A stretch of DNA of 64,000 nucleotides from Draconibacterium mangrovi (GCF_010586825.1 NZ_JAAAGB010000004.1:248001-312000), one strand, 5' to 3'. Positions 42,912 through 53,399 are shown, counted from the first letter of the stretch. Notes: generated by a model not told the origin, from the letters alone. Numbers and translations: made by a program.

Positions 42912-45410
42912 TTATTCATGGATAATTTTTCCATTGATCACTTCATCGTTAAATTGAACCCGATAAAAAAGCAGGGAAGGAAGTTTATTATCTGCTTGGT
43001 ATTCAATTCTGTAATTTTTACCTGACACGATGTTTTGATCAAACAACACATCAAGTTTCCGTCCTGAAACATCAAAGAGCTCGATTATACATGCTGCATT
43101 CTCTTCACGCGAGAATTCAAAATAAAGTTTATCGGTAAACGGGTTCGGGTACACGTTGATGTGAGGAGAGCTGATGCTTTGCGTCAAAATTTGTGCACTT
43201 TTAGCCGTGCAGTCAGTTACAGGCCCCTCAAATATATAACCAGCGGTATTAATAGCTGAAATTGTTAAACACATCGAAACATTTCCTTTAAACTCCGGAG
43301 ATTCAAATAACACCGATCCGTTACCGTCGGTAGTTTGAGTTTGAGACTGGGCGCCATCAAAATTCCCTGTTATGGTTGCTCCTGAAACTACCGGACTGGT
43401 GGTAACGGTAACCGCATACTTTTTGCTTCCTTTTGATACATTTATCGTTTCCCAGGTGCCGAATGTAGCTGTTATTACCGGATCGCCAGGAGTTGTATTT
43501 TCGTTAACAGTAATGGTTTTTGTAATATTATCGCTTCCAGAATTATTACTAACCGTTAGAGATACATCGTAGATACCGGGACTTACAAAGGTGAATTCAG
43601 GATTTTGTGCAGTTGATGTTCCAAGGCCTCCAAAATTCCAGTTCCATGATGTTGGTGAGTTTGTACTTTGGTCGGTAAACACAACTGTTAGCGGTGCATC
43701 TCCTGAAGTTGTGGATGCATCGAAATCGGCAACAGGCGCTACTCCTCCTGTTAATGATCCCCATTCCTGTTCGCACATTACAACCGGTGCCGACATTCCG
43801 TTTGCAACATAAGCATTCCAAAAAATATTACCTGCTTGGTTGGTTGTATTTTCGTCGCGAAGGAATTTTGCAAATTCAAGAGAAACGGTTTGATAGAGTA
43901 AACGGGCTTTTACAAAAGCTGTATTTGCCGGTATTTCATAGCTTGTTGCATCATAATTCTGGTTATCGTTGTATGAATAAGCAACAACGGGCGATTGAAT
44001 ATCGATCAGTTCCTGATTGGTGGCACCACGCGGAGGAATTCGGTTGTCTTTCAATACCTTATTATTCAGTACAAAATGAAAGGATTCGCCTGTTTCCGGA
44101 TCTCCCCAAACACCGGCAGCCTCTTCAACAAGGTCTGTCATTCCCAAATGAATCTCATAGATTTTAGCATCAACGGTATTCAATTCAGCTGTTTCATAAT
44201 TATATGCTCCTGATTCAAACAGAATATTACCGTTTGCATCATACGCCTGAAGGTTGACCCAAATCCGTCTTCCTTCAGGGTAGCCCGAAGGTAATTTATG
44301 ACCGGTGTTATTGGTGATTGTTACTTTGGCAACGTTGTTTGTTACTGATAAATCCATTGTTGCGGCATTCTGTAACATAAAAAGTGCACGTTCTTTTCCG
44401 GCCATTAAAGCATCTCTGTCTACTTCATCCGGATAAAGATCATAAATCAGATCCGGAATAAATGTATTGCCTCCGGTCATGTCATGAAGAGGTAAATCAT
44501 TTCTGTAAATTGTGCCGCGTTTATTCGCTGCATATCCTGATACATCAGCCATATGACAATCCTGGCAGGTGGAAACGCCCTCACTAAACTTATTTCCGCC
44601 AAATGCAGTTCCTGTTACCGGTCCATTGGCGAAATCACTGATCGTCCATTCACTGTAAGTTCTTTCAACGGGAAGCATGTTCTGGCTTAGAAAACCATCA
44701 GATGTTGTGGGATCTCCTCCAAAAACAGGATTTCCATCTTTGTCAATTGCCGGACTACTAACATCATGACAAGTACCACAAATGGCTGATTCACTGTGGA
44801 AAGGAGAGTAGAGCATCTGGTGTTTTGCTGCGGCATCAATGAAGGGACCGCGTTTGGCGTTTCCATCGTGTGCCACGTACATTCCGTTTCCCGATTGTGG
44901 CGGAATCATGGTTATTTTCGCTAAATATTCCTGATCAGAAGGATAAGTATTATTCGTGTACTCAGTATTCCCCGTAAAGGGATTCAAGCCTAATTCCGCC
45001 GGTTTTACCAGTTTATGGCAGAAATCACACTGCACGCCTTCTCTGTCGTTGTTATTGAGCGCTGAACCATCTGTAGGGGTGGAACGTCCATTCAACCAAC
45101 CGTCAGGTGCATGGCAGCGAATGCATAAGTCTCCCGAGCCCGGTGCATCTTGTTCCGCAATGGCCATACAGGCATAAAACAGCGGATCGCGGGCAGCCTG
45201 GGCCATCATGCTTCCCCGCCAGTTAAATGCGGGTTCTACGGCCTTGTCGTAACCACCGTGGCAGTTGTCACATTTATCAGGATGTTCTAAATTGCCTGAG
45301 TCGCCAGGTTGTGATCCCGGCATAAAAAAGTCCTCAATAGAAGTTCCAACTGATGCAATAATCACTATGGAAAGAGTGATGATTATTAATAGTAAAACTG
45401 ATTTTTTCAT
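42912..45410 (-). CDS. Pentahaem c-type cytochrome with PKD domain and T9SS sorting domain
   Basis: An 832-residue protein with an N-terminal signal/anchor helix (about 4-22) and five CxxCH haem motifs: CDNCH (47-51), CIRCH (96-100), CDFCH (128-132), CGTCH (211-215) and CQDCH (282-286). A beta-rich middle follows (to about 550), then a PKD domain (WNWNFGGLGTSTAQNPEFTF, about 555-635), another Ig-like domain and a C-terminal T9SS type A sorting domain (INVYPNPFTDKLYFEFSR to the end). A cytochrome carrying a type IX sorting signal should reach the cell surface, where it could pass electrons to external acceptors or to other surface proteins. The reaction is not known. Confidence 0.9.
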   Translation of the reverse strand: MKKSVLLLIIITLSIVIIASVGTSIEDFFMPGSQPGDSGNLEHPDKCDNCHGGYDKAVEPAFNWRGSMMAQAARDPLFYACMAIAEQDAPGSGDLCIRCHAPDGWLNGRSTPTDGSALNNNDREGVQCDFCHKLVKPAELGLNPFTGNTEYTNNTYPSDQEYLAKITMIPPQSGNGMYVAHDGNAKRGPFIDAAAKHQMLYSPFHSESAICGTCHDVSSPAIDKDGNPVFGGDPTTSDGFLSQNMLPVERTYSEWTISDFANGPVTGTAFGGNKFSEGVSTCQDCHMADVSGYAANKRGTIYRNDLPLHDMTGGNTFIPDLIYDLYPDEVDRDALMAGKERALFMLQNAATMDLSVTNNVAKVTITNNTGHKLPSGYPEGRRIWVNLQAYDANGNILFESGAYNYETAELNTVDAKIYEIHLGMTDLVEEAAGVWGDPETGESFHFVLNNKVLKDNRIPPRGATNQELIDIQSPVVAYSYNDNQNYDATSYEIPANTAFVKARLLYQTVSLEFAKFLRDENTTNQAGNIFWNAYVANGMSAPVVMCEQEWGSLTGGVAPVADFDASTTSGDAPLTVVFTDQSTNSPTSWNWNFGGLGTSTAQNPEFTFVSPGIYDVSLTVSNNSGSDNITKTITVNENTTPGDPVITATFGTWETINVSKGSKKYAVTVTTSPVVSGATITGNFDGAQSQTQTTDGNGSVLFESPEFKGNVSMCLTISAINTAGYIFEGPVTDCTAKSAQILTQSISSPHINVYPNPFTDKLYFEFSREENAACIIELFDVSGRKLDVLFDQNIVSGKNYRIEYQADNKLPSLLFYRVQFNDEVINGKIIHE

Positions 45411-45596
45411 GGTGATACGGTTTGGTTTATGTAATTCTCTAACTATGATGATATGTTACGAAAAGGCGAGGGGTTTGTTCTTGATTTATAGTGTTTTATT
45501 GAAAATTTGGAATTGATCCAGATAAGAATAGTTAAATGGATAATAATGGAAGTTATGAATTGACGAGGTGCTAGGGACTTCGGTTACGACAAAAAT

Positions 45597-45626
45597 AAAA
45601 CCGCTGAAGCAAGCCTCAACGGTTTT
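45597..45626 (-). terminator. Terminator of the 317-aa lipoprotein gene
   Basis: On the minus strand CCGTTGA pairs with TCAGCGG (with a G-U pair), flanked by AAAA/TTTT, around a 9-nt loop. It lies 47 bp past the stop codon. Confidence 0.75.
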
Positions 45627-45672
45627 AGAATATTTTATCAAATCAACTTTAGTTAGGTCATTTTCTATTTTG

Positions 45673-46626
45673 TTAATTAGAACAGCCGGTGTAAACGATA
45701 TTTGAAAGGTCACCTTTTATTGAATAACCGATTACTGTTTCATCAATATCCGGTGTACTCGGATCGTCTTCAGTCGTTATTACTTGCTCTCCATCGATTG
45801 CAATAATTTTTGTGTCAGTCCAAATAACCGCTTGTTCGTCTTTAGCATTGACAGAACCACAATCAGGTACAAAGCTAAATTCAAATGTGGTTGGTTCGCT
45901 GGCTTTACAGCTAATTTCTCCTGTCCAGGTAAAATTTGTTTGGTTTTTAGGATTATTTACTGAATAAGTTTTTCCATCGGGAGCTTCGTACTCCTCATTT
46001 TCATTTAATGCCAAATTTTCAACTTGTGGAAACGTAAAACGAAGAGTTACCTCTGCTTCCGAGTCATGGTTATAGCTGAAGGTGATGTTCATGTTATCAG
46101 ATGTCACATAACCAAAACTAGCATCATCACAACTTTTACATGTTTCCGTAAGTGTCTGGTTATAACTTACTTCCTGAACTTGGGTACTACTCTCAATTTT
46201 AAGACCAAAAGAAATATCCTGGCAATAGGTCCAATCGCCAAGCATAGTTAATGGTAGTGAGAATACTAATTTATCACCTTGACTTTCCGGTTCGTTCGTG
46301 TCATATTTGATCCCTTTTCCATTGTCTTTGTTTCTATACGGAAAGGAAACTTTTGTGTCGGTGGATAAAGTAATTTCTTCGGATGATGAGATTTCAATAT
46401 AAAGGTTAAAATCGTCATTCCAGCTGGTAACATTGAAAGAACCATTATTCTTTCCCCAGCTAAAATCGTAGTCGTACTCGTAAGGTGCTTCGAAACAACA
46501 ACTACTCGCACTTTTTAGCATCAATCCTTCTTCAGAATTTGTGAGTGTTTCGTCTTTCTGGCAACTCCAGAAAATGCCGGCAGCTGAAAGTAAAGTCAAC
46601 ACGGCCATGTAAACCAATTTTTTCAT
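45673..46626 (-). CDS. Surface lipoprotein of unknown function
   Basis: A 317-residue protein with a lipoprotein signal (lipobox FWSC, Cys22) followed by QKDE, matching the surface-export signal of Bacteroidota lipoproteins. The mature part is beta-rich with several cysteines (SCCFEAP, CKSCDD) that may form disulfides. No domain was recognised. It lies upstream of the multihaem cytochrome gene on the same strand, but a terminator separates them. Confidence 0.72.
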   Translation of the reverse strand: MKKLVYMAVLTLLSAAGIFWSCQKDETLTNSEEGLMLKSASSCCFEAPYEYDYDFSWGKNNGSFNVTSWNDDFNLYIEISSSEEITLSTDTKVSFPYRNKDNGKGIKYDTNEPESQGDKLVFSLPLTMLGDWTYCQDISFGLKIESSTQVQEVSYNQTLTETCKSCDDASFGYVTSDNMNITFSYNHDSEAEVTLRFTFPQVENLALNENEEYEAPDGKTYSVNNPKNQTNFTWTGEISCKASEPTTFEFSFVPDCGSVNAKDEQAVIWTDTKIIAIDGEQVITTEDDPSTPDIDETVIGYSIKGDLSNIVYTGCSN

Positions 46627-46949
46627 CTTTTTTTGTTTTTGAGTTTATAAAAATTAACAAGTATTTGTCCAATATTCGATTCGATAAACCCTAGTAATAA
46701 GGTTTTTAAGGCGTGATCAAGATAATAGTATTATTGTTAATTAAGGTTGATGCCCTGTCCGAATTTGAGATTATGTTTCGCAATGAAAATTAATCTGAAA
46801 TCTTAGGTATTCAGAGGCTACTCAAAAGAAAAAAATGATTTGCGTACTTGGCACAATTTTTATTATGTTTTGATTTGTTTCAAATTGGGATAAACTATTT
46901 TATTAAGCAATATAAAAATGACGATAATTCTGAGTCGATTTTCACAAAA
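46627..46949. other. Gap between lipoprotein and FAD oxidoreductase genes
   Basis: A 323-bp A/T-rich stretch. I see no gene, no clear terminator and no exact promoter box; it should hold the lipoprotein gene promoter on the minus strand. Confidence 0.45.
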
Positions 46950-49871
46950 CTAAAGCAACGCACCGTAAAGCACCTCCACCGGATGCAAGGCCGCTTTCCC
47001 GGTTCCGTCTTTTATGTGATGGCGGCATGAAGTTCCCGGAGCAGAAATTATATAATCCTCTTTAGCCTTGCGCACGGCAGGGAAAAGCACCAACTCGCCA
47101 ATTTGCATCGATAGCTCGTAATGTTCTTTTTCGTAGCCAAAAGAGCCCGCCATACCACAACAGCCCGATGGAATTTCTTTTACAAAATAGTTTTTGGGCA
47201 ACGACAACATTTTTTTCGACGGTTCGGTTGAAGCAACTGCTTTTTGCTGGCAGTGTCCGTGCAATAAAATATGTTGTTCTTCTGTGGTAAAATCTGCTTC
47301 TGTAATATTTCCTTTTTCGATTTCGGCGGCAATAAATTCTTCAAAAAGAAGGGTGTTTTTTGCCAGCTTTTCAGCAGCCGGTTGCAGGTCTTTTTCTACC
47401 AATTCAGGGTATTCATCGCGGAAAGCAAGAATGGCAGAAGGTTCAATTCCAACCAATGGTGTTTCGTCGGTAATAATATCTTGTAACAGCTTGATATTTT
47501 CGGTAGCCACTTTTTTCGAAGTTCGCACCATTCCTTTCGAAAGGAAAGTTCGTCCGCTTTCTTTGGTTTGCGGAATTTTTACCTCGTAACCCAGTTTGGT
47601 TAACAGCAGAATGGCTTTAATACCAATATCGCTTTCGTTGTAATTGGTAAATTCATCGTTAAAAAGGTAAATTTTGCCTTTTGTTGCTGCCTCGGGTAAA
47701 GGAATTCCGTTTTCAACCCAGTGGTTTAAGGTAATTTTCGACAGTGCCGGAAGGGTACGTAAGGTTGAGAAACCAATGGCACTTTTTAACAGCGAAGTGC
47801 TCATCAAAAAGTTCGAAATGGGTCGGAAAACCATAGCCAGTTTGTTTAAACGTGGCAGGTAGCCAATTAATCGAGAGCGCATCGGAATGCCATGCAAATC
47901 GTAATAATTCTGCAGGAATTCTGCTTTTAATTTAGCCATATCCACATTACTCGGGCACTCGCTTTTACAGGCCTTACACGAGATACACAGGCTTAAAATA
48001 TCATATATCTCCTGGTGGTCGAACAGGTTCTTTTTTTCGTTGTTGTACAAAAATTCGCGCAGAATATTGGCACGTCCGCGGGTGCTTTTGTCCTCGTCGC
48101 GGGTAGCCATAAAAGTAGGGCAGAGGGTGCCGCCAATCGCTTCACTTTTCCGGCAATCGCCCGATCCGTTACATTTTTCAATCGTGCGGAAATAGCCTTT
48201 GTTTTTCGTGAAATCAAAGTAGGTATCGGTTTCGGGAATAGCTTTGCCGGGAATCACACGCAGATTTTCGGTAATGGGGGGTGTATCAACAATTTTCCCC
48301 GGGTTAAAAATGTTATCCGGGTCCCAGGCTTTTTTTACCGATTTTACCATTTCGTAGCATCGGTCGCCCAGCATAAACGGGATAAATTTACCACGTACCC
48401 GTCCATCACCATGTTCGCCACTCATTGAGCCACGGTATTTTTTTACCAGCGCCGCTACCTCGTTCATCAAGGTATCAAATAGCTCTACATCTTTTGGATC
48501 TTTGAAGTTGATAAGCGGACGAAAGTGAATTTCGCCGGTGGCTATGTGGGCATAAAACACGCTGTCTAGTCCCAGTTTTTTCAAAACAACTTTTATATCA
48601 GCCACGTAGGCAGGTAGATGCTCGGGATGTACAGCCGTGTCTTCAATTCCTGGTACTCCTTTTCTGTCGCCCGGAATATTGGCCAGTAACCCAAGACCGG
48701 CCGTACGCAATGACCACACGCGTTTTATTTTATCGGCGCCGGTTACCAAAGGATAATGATAACCCAGTCCGGCTTCTATTAACTCTTTTTCAAGCGCAGC
48801 TGCCGTATCAGTTAATTCCTTTTCGGTTTCAAACGAAAATTCGATCATCAGCATCGCACCCGGATCGCCTTTTACAAAAAAGCGGTTTTTGGCTTGCTCG
48901 ATGTTTTGTTTGGCTGCCTGCATTACCGGATCGTCCATTAATTCAATGGCCGTTGGTTTGTATTTCAGCGCTATGAGGTTGGCGTGTAACGATTCTTCCA
49001 GCGTTTCAAAATGCGCACAAACAAGCCCTTTGAATTTTGGAGGAAGTGGGATGACATTTAATTTAATTCTTGTTGAGAAAGCCAGTGTTCCTTCAGATCC
49101 GGCTAAAAGTTTACAGAAATTGAATTCTCCGCCACCTTCTGTAAACGGATCGGCATACATCAATTCATCAATGGCATAACCCATATTTCGTCGGGTGAGC
49201 ATTGGATCGGGGAAATTCTTTTTGATTTCCTCCTGGTTCTCTTTGTTTGAAAGTAATTCATTGATATTTGTGTAAATTGCTTTCTCCAGTTTATTGGGAT
49301 TACCATTTAATTTTTGCTGAAATTCTTCTTTACTCAGTGTCTTAAAAATCGTTTCCGAACCATCAGACAAAATCGCATCAACTTCCAAAACGTGCTCGCG
49401 CACACTGCCATAAACCAAAGAATGCAAACCACACGAATTATTTCCCAGCATTCCGCCAATAACACAACGGTTGGCTGTTGAGGTTTCGGGGCCAAACTGC
49501 ATACCGTGTGGTGCTAAAAACTGGTTCAGTTCTGCCAACACAACACCGGGTTCAACAATTACATAATTCTCGTCTTTGTTGAAATCCAGAATTTTATTCA
49601 TGTATTTCGAAACGTCGACAACAATTCCGTTTCCAACAACCTGCCCGGCCAATGAAGTTCCTGCTCCGCGCGGAATAATACTGGTATTGTTCTCGCATGC
49701 AAAGGCAATGATCTTTTTTATGTCGTCCTTGTTTTTGGGCTTGGTAACAGCCAGCGGCATTTCTTTGTATTGCGATGCATCGGTGGAGTAGAGCACCCGC
49801 TGTACGTTATCGATAAAAAGATCGCCCTCGAGTTGGGCCTTTAGTTGGTTGAATTTATTTGTAGTTGTCAT
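46950..49871 (-). CDS. FAD-linked oxidoreductase fused to Fe-S domain (D-lactate/glycolate type)
   Basis: A 973-residue protein. The N-terminal half is an FAD_binding_4 domain (PRGAGTSLAGQVVGNGIVVDVS near 60, GGMLGNNSCG near 125) and the FAD-oxidase C-terminal domain (about 270-530, ending SGEHGDGRVRGKFIPFMLG). The second half has a ferredoxin-type cluster region (CNGSGDCRKS and CISCKACKSECP, about 560-660) and a C-terminal cysteine-rich CCG-type domain (HGHCQQKA, GCCGMAGSFG). This architecture is that of GlcD-GlcF or Dld-type D-2-hydroxy acid dehydrogenases, likely oxidising D-lactate or glycolate and passing electrons to quinone. The substrate is inferred from architecture only. Confidence 0.92.
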   Translation of the reverse strand: MTTTNKFNQLKAQLEGDLFIDNVQRVLYSTDASQYKEMPLAVTKPKNKDDIKKIIAFACENNTSIIPRGAGTSLAGQVVGNGIVVDVSKYMNKILDFNKDENYVIVEPGVVLAELNQFLAPHGMQFGPETSTANRCVIGGMLGNNSCGLHSLVYGSVREHVLEVDAILSDGSETIFKTLSKEEFQQKLNGNPNKLEKAIYTNINELLSNKENQEEIKKNFPDPMLTRRNMGYAIDELMYADPFTEGGGEFNFCKLLAGSEGTLAFSTRIKLNVIPLPPKFKGLVCAHFETLEESLHANLIALKYKPTAIELMDDPVMQAAKQNIEQAKNRFFVKGDPGAMLMIEFSFETEKELTDTAAALEKELIEAGLGYHYPLVTGADKIKRVWSLRTAGLGLLANIPGDRKGVPGIEDTAVHPEHLPAYVADIKVVLKKLGLDSVFYAHIATGEIHFRPLINFKDPKDVELFDTLMNEVAALVKKYRGSMSGEHGDGRVRGKFIPFMLGDRCYEMVKSVKKAWDPDNIFNPGKIVDTPPITENLRVIPGKAIPETDTYFDFTKNKGYFRTIEKCNGSGDCRKSEAIGGTLCPTFMATRDEDKSTRGRANILREFLYNNEKKNLFDHQEIYDILSLCISCKACKSECPSNVDMAKLKAEFLQNYYDLHGIPMRSRLIGYLPRLNKLAMVFRPISNFLMSTSLLKSAIGFSTLRTLPALSKITLNHWVENGIPLPEAATKGKIYLFNDEFTNYNESDIGIKAILLLTKLGYEVKIPQTKESGRTFLSKGMVRTSKKVATENIKLLQDIITDETPLVGIEPSAILAFRDEYPELVEKDLQPAAEKLAKNTLLFEEFIAAEIEKGNITEADFTTEEQHILLHGHCQQKAVASTEPSKKMLSLPKNYFVKEIPSGCCGMAGSFGYEKEHYELSMQIGELVLFPAVRKAKEDYIISAPGTSCRHHIKDGTGKAALHPVEVLYGALL

Positions 49872-49960
49872 ATCAGTTTGAAAAAAACAAATTTAGTAAA
49901 ATTTGTAACTTGTCATACAAATATTATGCGTTCTGTTTGTTAAAATTTACGATGCAATTT

Positions 49961-51016
49961 TTATTCAGCCGCGTTAAAATCAAGCAGGATTTTTATGTTT
50001 TCAGCAGGATTTTCCTTCAACAGCTCAAAACCTTTTTGCGTTTCTGAACCATGAAGAACCTGCGAAATAAGCGCCTCGGGTTTTAAACGGTTATTTTTCA
50101 GGTGCTCAATTGCTTCAGCAAATTCGCCATGGCTAACTCGCGAAGTAACAATGGTACCTTCTTTCCATATCAGTTCGCGAAAAACCACATCAGTAGGTTC
50201 GGCTGCCAGTCCCAGTACGCAAACTTTTCCTCCGCCAACAATCGATCGGATACAACCTGTTATTGGAATTATGCTGTTCGCAATGGCTTCAGGATGCCCA
50301 ACCGCTTCAAAAGCAATGTCAACACCTTTGCCATCGGTTTCTTTTTTAATACGTTCAACCGGATCTTCCTTTTTGGCATTTATCGGCACAACATTATCGT
50401 AGTATTTGGGCCCGATTGCCAAACGTTCGTCAAGAATATCGACCATAAAAACCGTGTTATTGGTTACGGTGCGAACGGCTTGTAAAATACACAAACCAAT
50501 TTTCCCCGATCCCCAAATAACAATGCTGTCGTTTTCCTGAACGTTTGCGCGGTTTTTAGCGTGGCAACCGATACTTAAAACCTCAACCAGCGCCACATGT
50601 TCGTCGGGAATATTGGCGGGCACTTTGTACAACATAGAAGGAGGCAGCGAAACGTATTCACAAAAACCACCGTCCATGTCAATACCGATGAGTTTTAAAC
50701 CGGTACATGCCGGATAATGGCCTTTTAAACAGGCCGGGCATTTTCCGCACCAGATAATGGGATCGGGGGCAACTTTATCGCCTACCTGCCAGCCGCTAAC
50801 ACCTTCTCCCACTTCGCTTACAACGCCGCCAAACTCGTGCCCCATTATCAATGGGAGTGTTGTGCGTGGATGGAACTCACCGGTGTGAATGTGCTGATCG
50901 CTGCCGCAAATACAGCCAAAATTTACTTTTATTAAAACTTCTCCCGCATTGCAGGCCGGTTTTTCAATCTCTTTCCATTCAACCTGCCTGTATTTTGTAA
51001 GAACTGCTGCTTTCAT
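49961..51016 (-). CDS. Zinc-dependent alcohol dehydrogenase family protein
   Basis: A 351-residue protein from the ATG at 51016 (MKAAVLTKYR), the usual start of the medium-chain dehydrogenase family; the frame extends 16 residues further upstream but without the family pattern. It has the catalytic zinc site (CGSDQHIHTGEFHPRTTLPLIMGHEFGG), four structural-zinc cysteines (CGKCPACLKGHYPAC) and a Rossmann motif IVIWGSGKIGLCILQ. It oxidises an alcohol, sorbitol-like or threonine-like substrate with NAD(P)+. It is upstream of the FAD oxidoreductase on the same strand (89 bp). Confidence 0.9.
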   Translation of the reverse strand: MKAAVLTKYRQVEWKEIEKPACNAGEVLIKVNFGCICGSDQHIHTGEFHPRTTLPLIMGHEFGGVVSEVGEGVSGWQVGDKVAPDPIIWCGKCPACLKGHYPACTGLKLIGIDMDGGFCEYVSLPPSMLYKVPANIPDEHVALVEVLSIGCHAKNRANVQENDSIVIWGSGKIGLCILQAVRTVTNNTVFMVDILDERLAIGPKYYDNVVPINAKKEDPVERIKKETDGKGVDIAFEAVGHPEAIANSIIPITGCIRSIVGGGKVCVLGLAAEPTDVVFRELIWKEGTIVTSRVSHGEFAEAIEHLKNNRLKPEALISQVLHGSETQKGFELLKENPAENIKILLDFNAAE

Positions 51017-51273
51017 TTTGATCGGTTTTTGTGTTGTCAAAGATAAAAGGAAAACCTTTGTCATTGGTTTTGAAATTGCGGTTTTCTGAGTATGGACCTC
51101 CAGAAAATCAATACTATGGATATCGTTTTCTTAATAAAAAATAGAGTAATTGATACCATTTCGTAAAATTCTCTGTTTATAGTATAAATAGGTATTTAGG
51201 TTAAGCGATATTTTAGTTTACTTACGTGTAGTGAAATATAGATTTACCGACTTGGAATTCTAACACAATTGTT

Positions 51274-52359
51274 ATGAAAAAGATTTTTCTTGTTGCTCTG
51301 ATAGCCCTGTCAGGCTTTAAATTTTCTCATGCCCAATCGGATGTAGCAAATATGTTACGATTTGGAATACATGATGCTAATCTGTTGATTGAGGCATACC
51401 TTGAACCTTATGGTAAAGGTCTTGGTGTTGGGATGAATAATTCATGGTACTATACTGCCGAAACACATAAGTTGTGGGGATTCGATCTGGCCTTTTCAGT
51501 TAGTGCGTTCAAAGTTCCGGGGGCAGATAAAACCTTCGACGTAAACGGGCTGGGATTGCAATATTTGTATGCGCAGAATGGCCAGAGTATAGCATCAACC
51601 GCTGCCGGTGGGGGTGATGGAGTAAGTCTGTATTTTGACGCCGACATTAATGGTCAGACCATACCGATAGAATATTTTTCTACGCCCGGTGGGAGCGATG
51701 TTGATGTTGTTCCGGTTCCTATTATTCAGGCTACATTTGGTTTGTTACCTAATACCGATGTAATTTTCCGTTACGTGCCCAAAGTAGAGTTTGAGATTGA
51801 CAACGAAGACGCAGAGGCCGGACTATGGGGCCTGGGCTTTAAGCATAATATTCGCGAGTCGCTGCCGGTTATCAAACATTTGCCAATGGATGTTGCGCTG
51901 TTTGGGGCGTATTCGAATATCAGCGGTGAGTCAGGAATCGATTTCGACTATACTGCTTACGGTGTTCCAAACCCTGCAGGATATGTACAAGACCCAAATC
52001 AAAAAGGAGAATTTGCAACCAAAAATATGAAGTACGGCTTAATCGTTTCGAAAAAGCTTGCGGTAATTACATTTTTCGGCTCAGTTACCGGTAACTCCAG
52101 TAAAACTACATTTGATATTCTGGGAAAATACCCGGTTCCTGATCCAGCGAAATTGGGCACGGATTTTACAAACATAGAAGATTTATTGATAAATGCCATG
52201 ACCGAGGAAGAAGACCCGATAGCCTTAAGTTATAAAGATAATTACATCGGAATTGATGCAGGTTTTCGCTTAAAGCTGGCATTTTTTAGTCTGTTTGGCT
52301 CCATCAGTAAAGCCAATTATGTAAGTTATAATGGCGGTATTAGTTTTGGATTCCGCTAG
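51274..52359 (+). CDS. DUF6588-type outer membrane beta-barrel protein
   Basis: A 361-residue protein with a signal peptide (cleavage near SHAQ, residue 21). The opening PYGKGLGVGMNNSWYYTAETHKLWGFDLAFSVS matches the DUF6588 family of Bacteroidota. The rest alternates strands and turns and ends in YVSYNGGISFGFR, a typical final barrel strand. It is probably an outer membrane protein of unknown role. It is divergent from the alcohol dehydrogenase gene and has its own terminator. Confidence 0.8.
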   Translation: MKKIFLVALIALSGFKFSHAQSDVANMLRFGIHDANLLIEAYLEPYGKGLGVGMNNSWYYTAETHKLWGFDLAFSVSAFKVPGADKTFDVNGLGLQYLYAQNGQSIASTAAGGGDGVSLYFDADINGQTIPIEYFSTPGGSDVDVVPVPIIQATFGLLPNTDVIFRYVPKVEFEIDNEDAEAGLWGLGFKHNIRESLPVIKHLPMDVALFGAYSNISGESGIDFDYTAYGVPNPAGYVQDPNQKGEFATKNMKYGLIVSKKLAVITFFGSVTGNSSKTTFDILGKYPVPDPAKLGTDFTNIEDLLINAMTEEEDPIALSYKDNYIGIDAGFRLKLAFFSLFGSISKANYVSYNGGISFGFR

Positions 52360-52390
52360 AGAAGAAATATTTACAGTACCACTATAAGTA

Positions 52391-52419
52391 AAGGGTGCCT
52401 CATATGGGCACCCTTTTTT
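52391..52419 (+). terminator. Terminator of the DUF6588 gene
   Basis: GGGTGCC (52393-52399) pairs with GGCACCC (52407-52413), extended by A/T pairs, and six T follow. Confidence 0.9.
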
Positions 52420-52757
52420 ATTGAGCAAGAACCGGCTACAGTTTGTCAAAAGATGATGAAAACATCCAAACTACTAACTCTGATAATCTGGTTAAGTAAC
52501 AAGTTCCAATGGGCAATTAGGCAGTTCAAAAACTTATTGTAAGCCAACCTACATTTGATAAAGGATTTCAATTGACCAGTTGGTTGCTCTTACGAGAACT
52601 TGATAGTAAGGTCTTTGGTGCCAACATATAGGTCAAAGAATTGAACAATAGTTTCAAGTTTCGAACTATAATTTCTTAATGTTCTAATCTCTTTATTCAG
52701 AACTTGTTTGTGGATTAAATCAACTTCAATCCTCATGTTTAACTTAAAATTATTGAT
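52420..52757. other. Gap before a secreted gene pair
   Basis: A 338-bp noncoding stretch with an imperfect inverted repeat near 52613-52640 (CTTTG/CAAAG with inner CC/GG). It should carry the promoter of the next gene; no exact TAnnTTTG box was found. Confidence 0.4.
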
Positions 52758-53354
52758 ATGAAAACATTCAAACTTTTATTTCTGATTGGAATAGTATGCA
52801 GTTTACTGTCAGGCTGTAACAAAGATGAAGTAATTCCTGACAACGAAGAACTACTGAAAAGCGCTCAACCTGGAACAGTTACTTTGCCATTCGAGGCCAA
52901 TTTTTTAGGCACTTATGTGGAAGAGTCGTATTACGGAGATGAAAATTATGCCTGCGAATTGCCCTACTACTGCCATGTAATTGTCGATTTTGTTGGAACC
53001 GCAACGCACCTTGGAAAGATCACAGGGACTTTTGATTTCTGTGCCTGTGGCCCTGATAGTCCTGATATACCGGGTTTGGATTGGGAATATGCTCCAACAG
53101 TAGTCGCCATGGAAGCTGCAAATGGTGATGTACTATTCATATCCTGTAGTGGAAATGTAATTGACGGACGCGCTGATGATCAACCGGAGTATGTGGTTTC
53201 ACACTGGCGCGATGAGTTTGTAATTATCGGCGGAACAGGCCGCTTCGAAGGTGCCAGCGGGGGTGGAATGTCTGATGATTACAATACCAGTGTCGATTCA
53301 AATTCACATCATCACTGGACCGGTAAAATTATACTGGTGAAAGGAAATAGATAG
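52758..53354 (+). CDS. Surface lipoprotein of unknown function, possible dirigent-like barrel
   Basis: A 198-residue protein with a lipobox LLSGC (Cys20) followed by NKDE, a surface-export signal. The mature part has several cysteines (CELPYYC, FCACG) and a C-terminal IIGGTGRFEGASGGG phrase. That phrase resembles the GTGRF.GA motif of the dirigent/allene-oxide-cyclase-like barrel fold, which is only a fold-level hint. It is 45 bp upstream of a second secreted gene, so they are likely co-transcribed. Confidence 0.7.
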   Translation: MKTFKLLFLIGIVCSLLSGCNKDEVIPDNEELLKSAQPGTVTLPFEANFLGTYVEESYYGDENYACELPYYCHVIVDFVGTATHLGKITGTFDFCACGPDSPDIPGLDWEYAPTVVAMEAANGDVLFISCSGNVIDGRADDQPEYVVSHWRDEFVIIGGTGRFEGASGGGMSDDYNTSVDSNSHHHWTGKIILVKGNR

Positions 53355-53399
53355 CAGCTCCTTTATTAATGTTAACAATAAAAACTAAAAATTACGATT

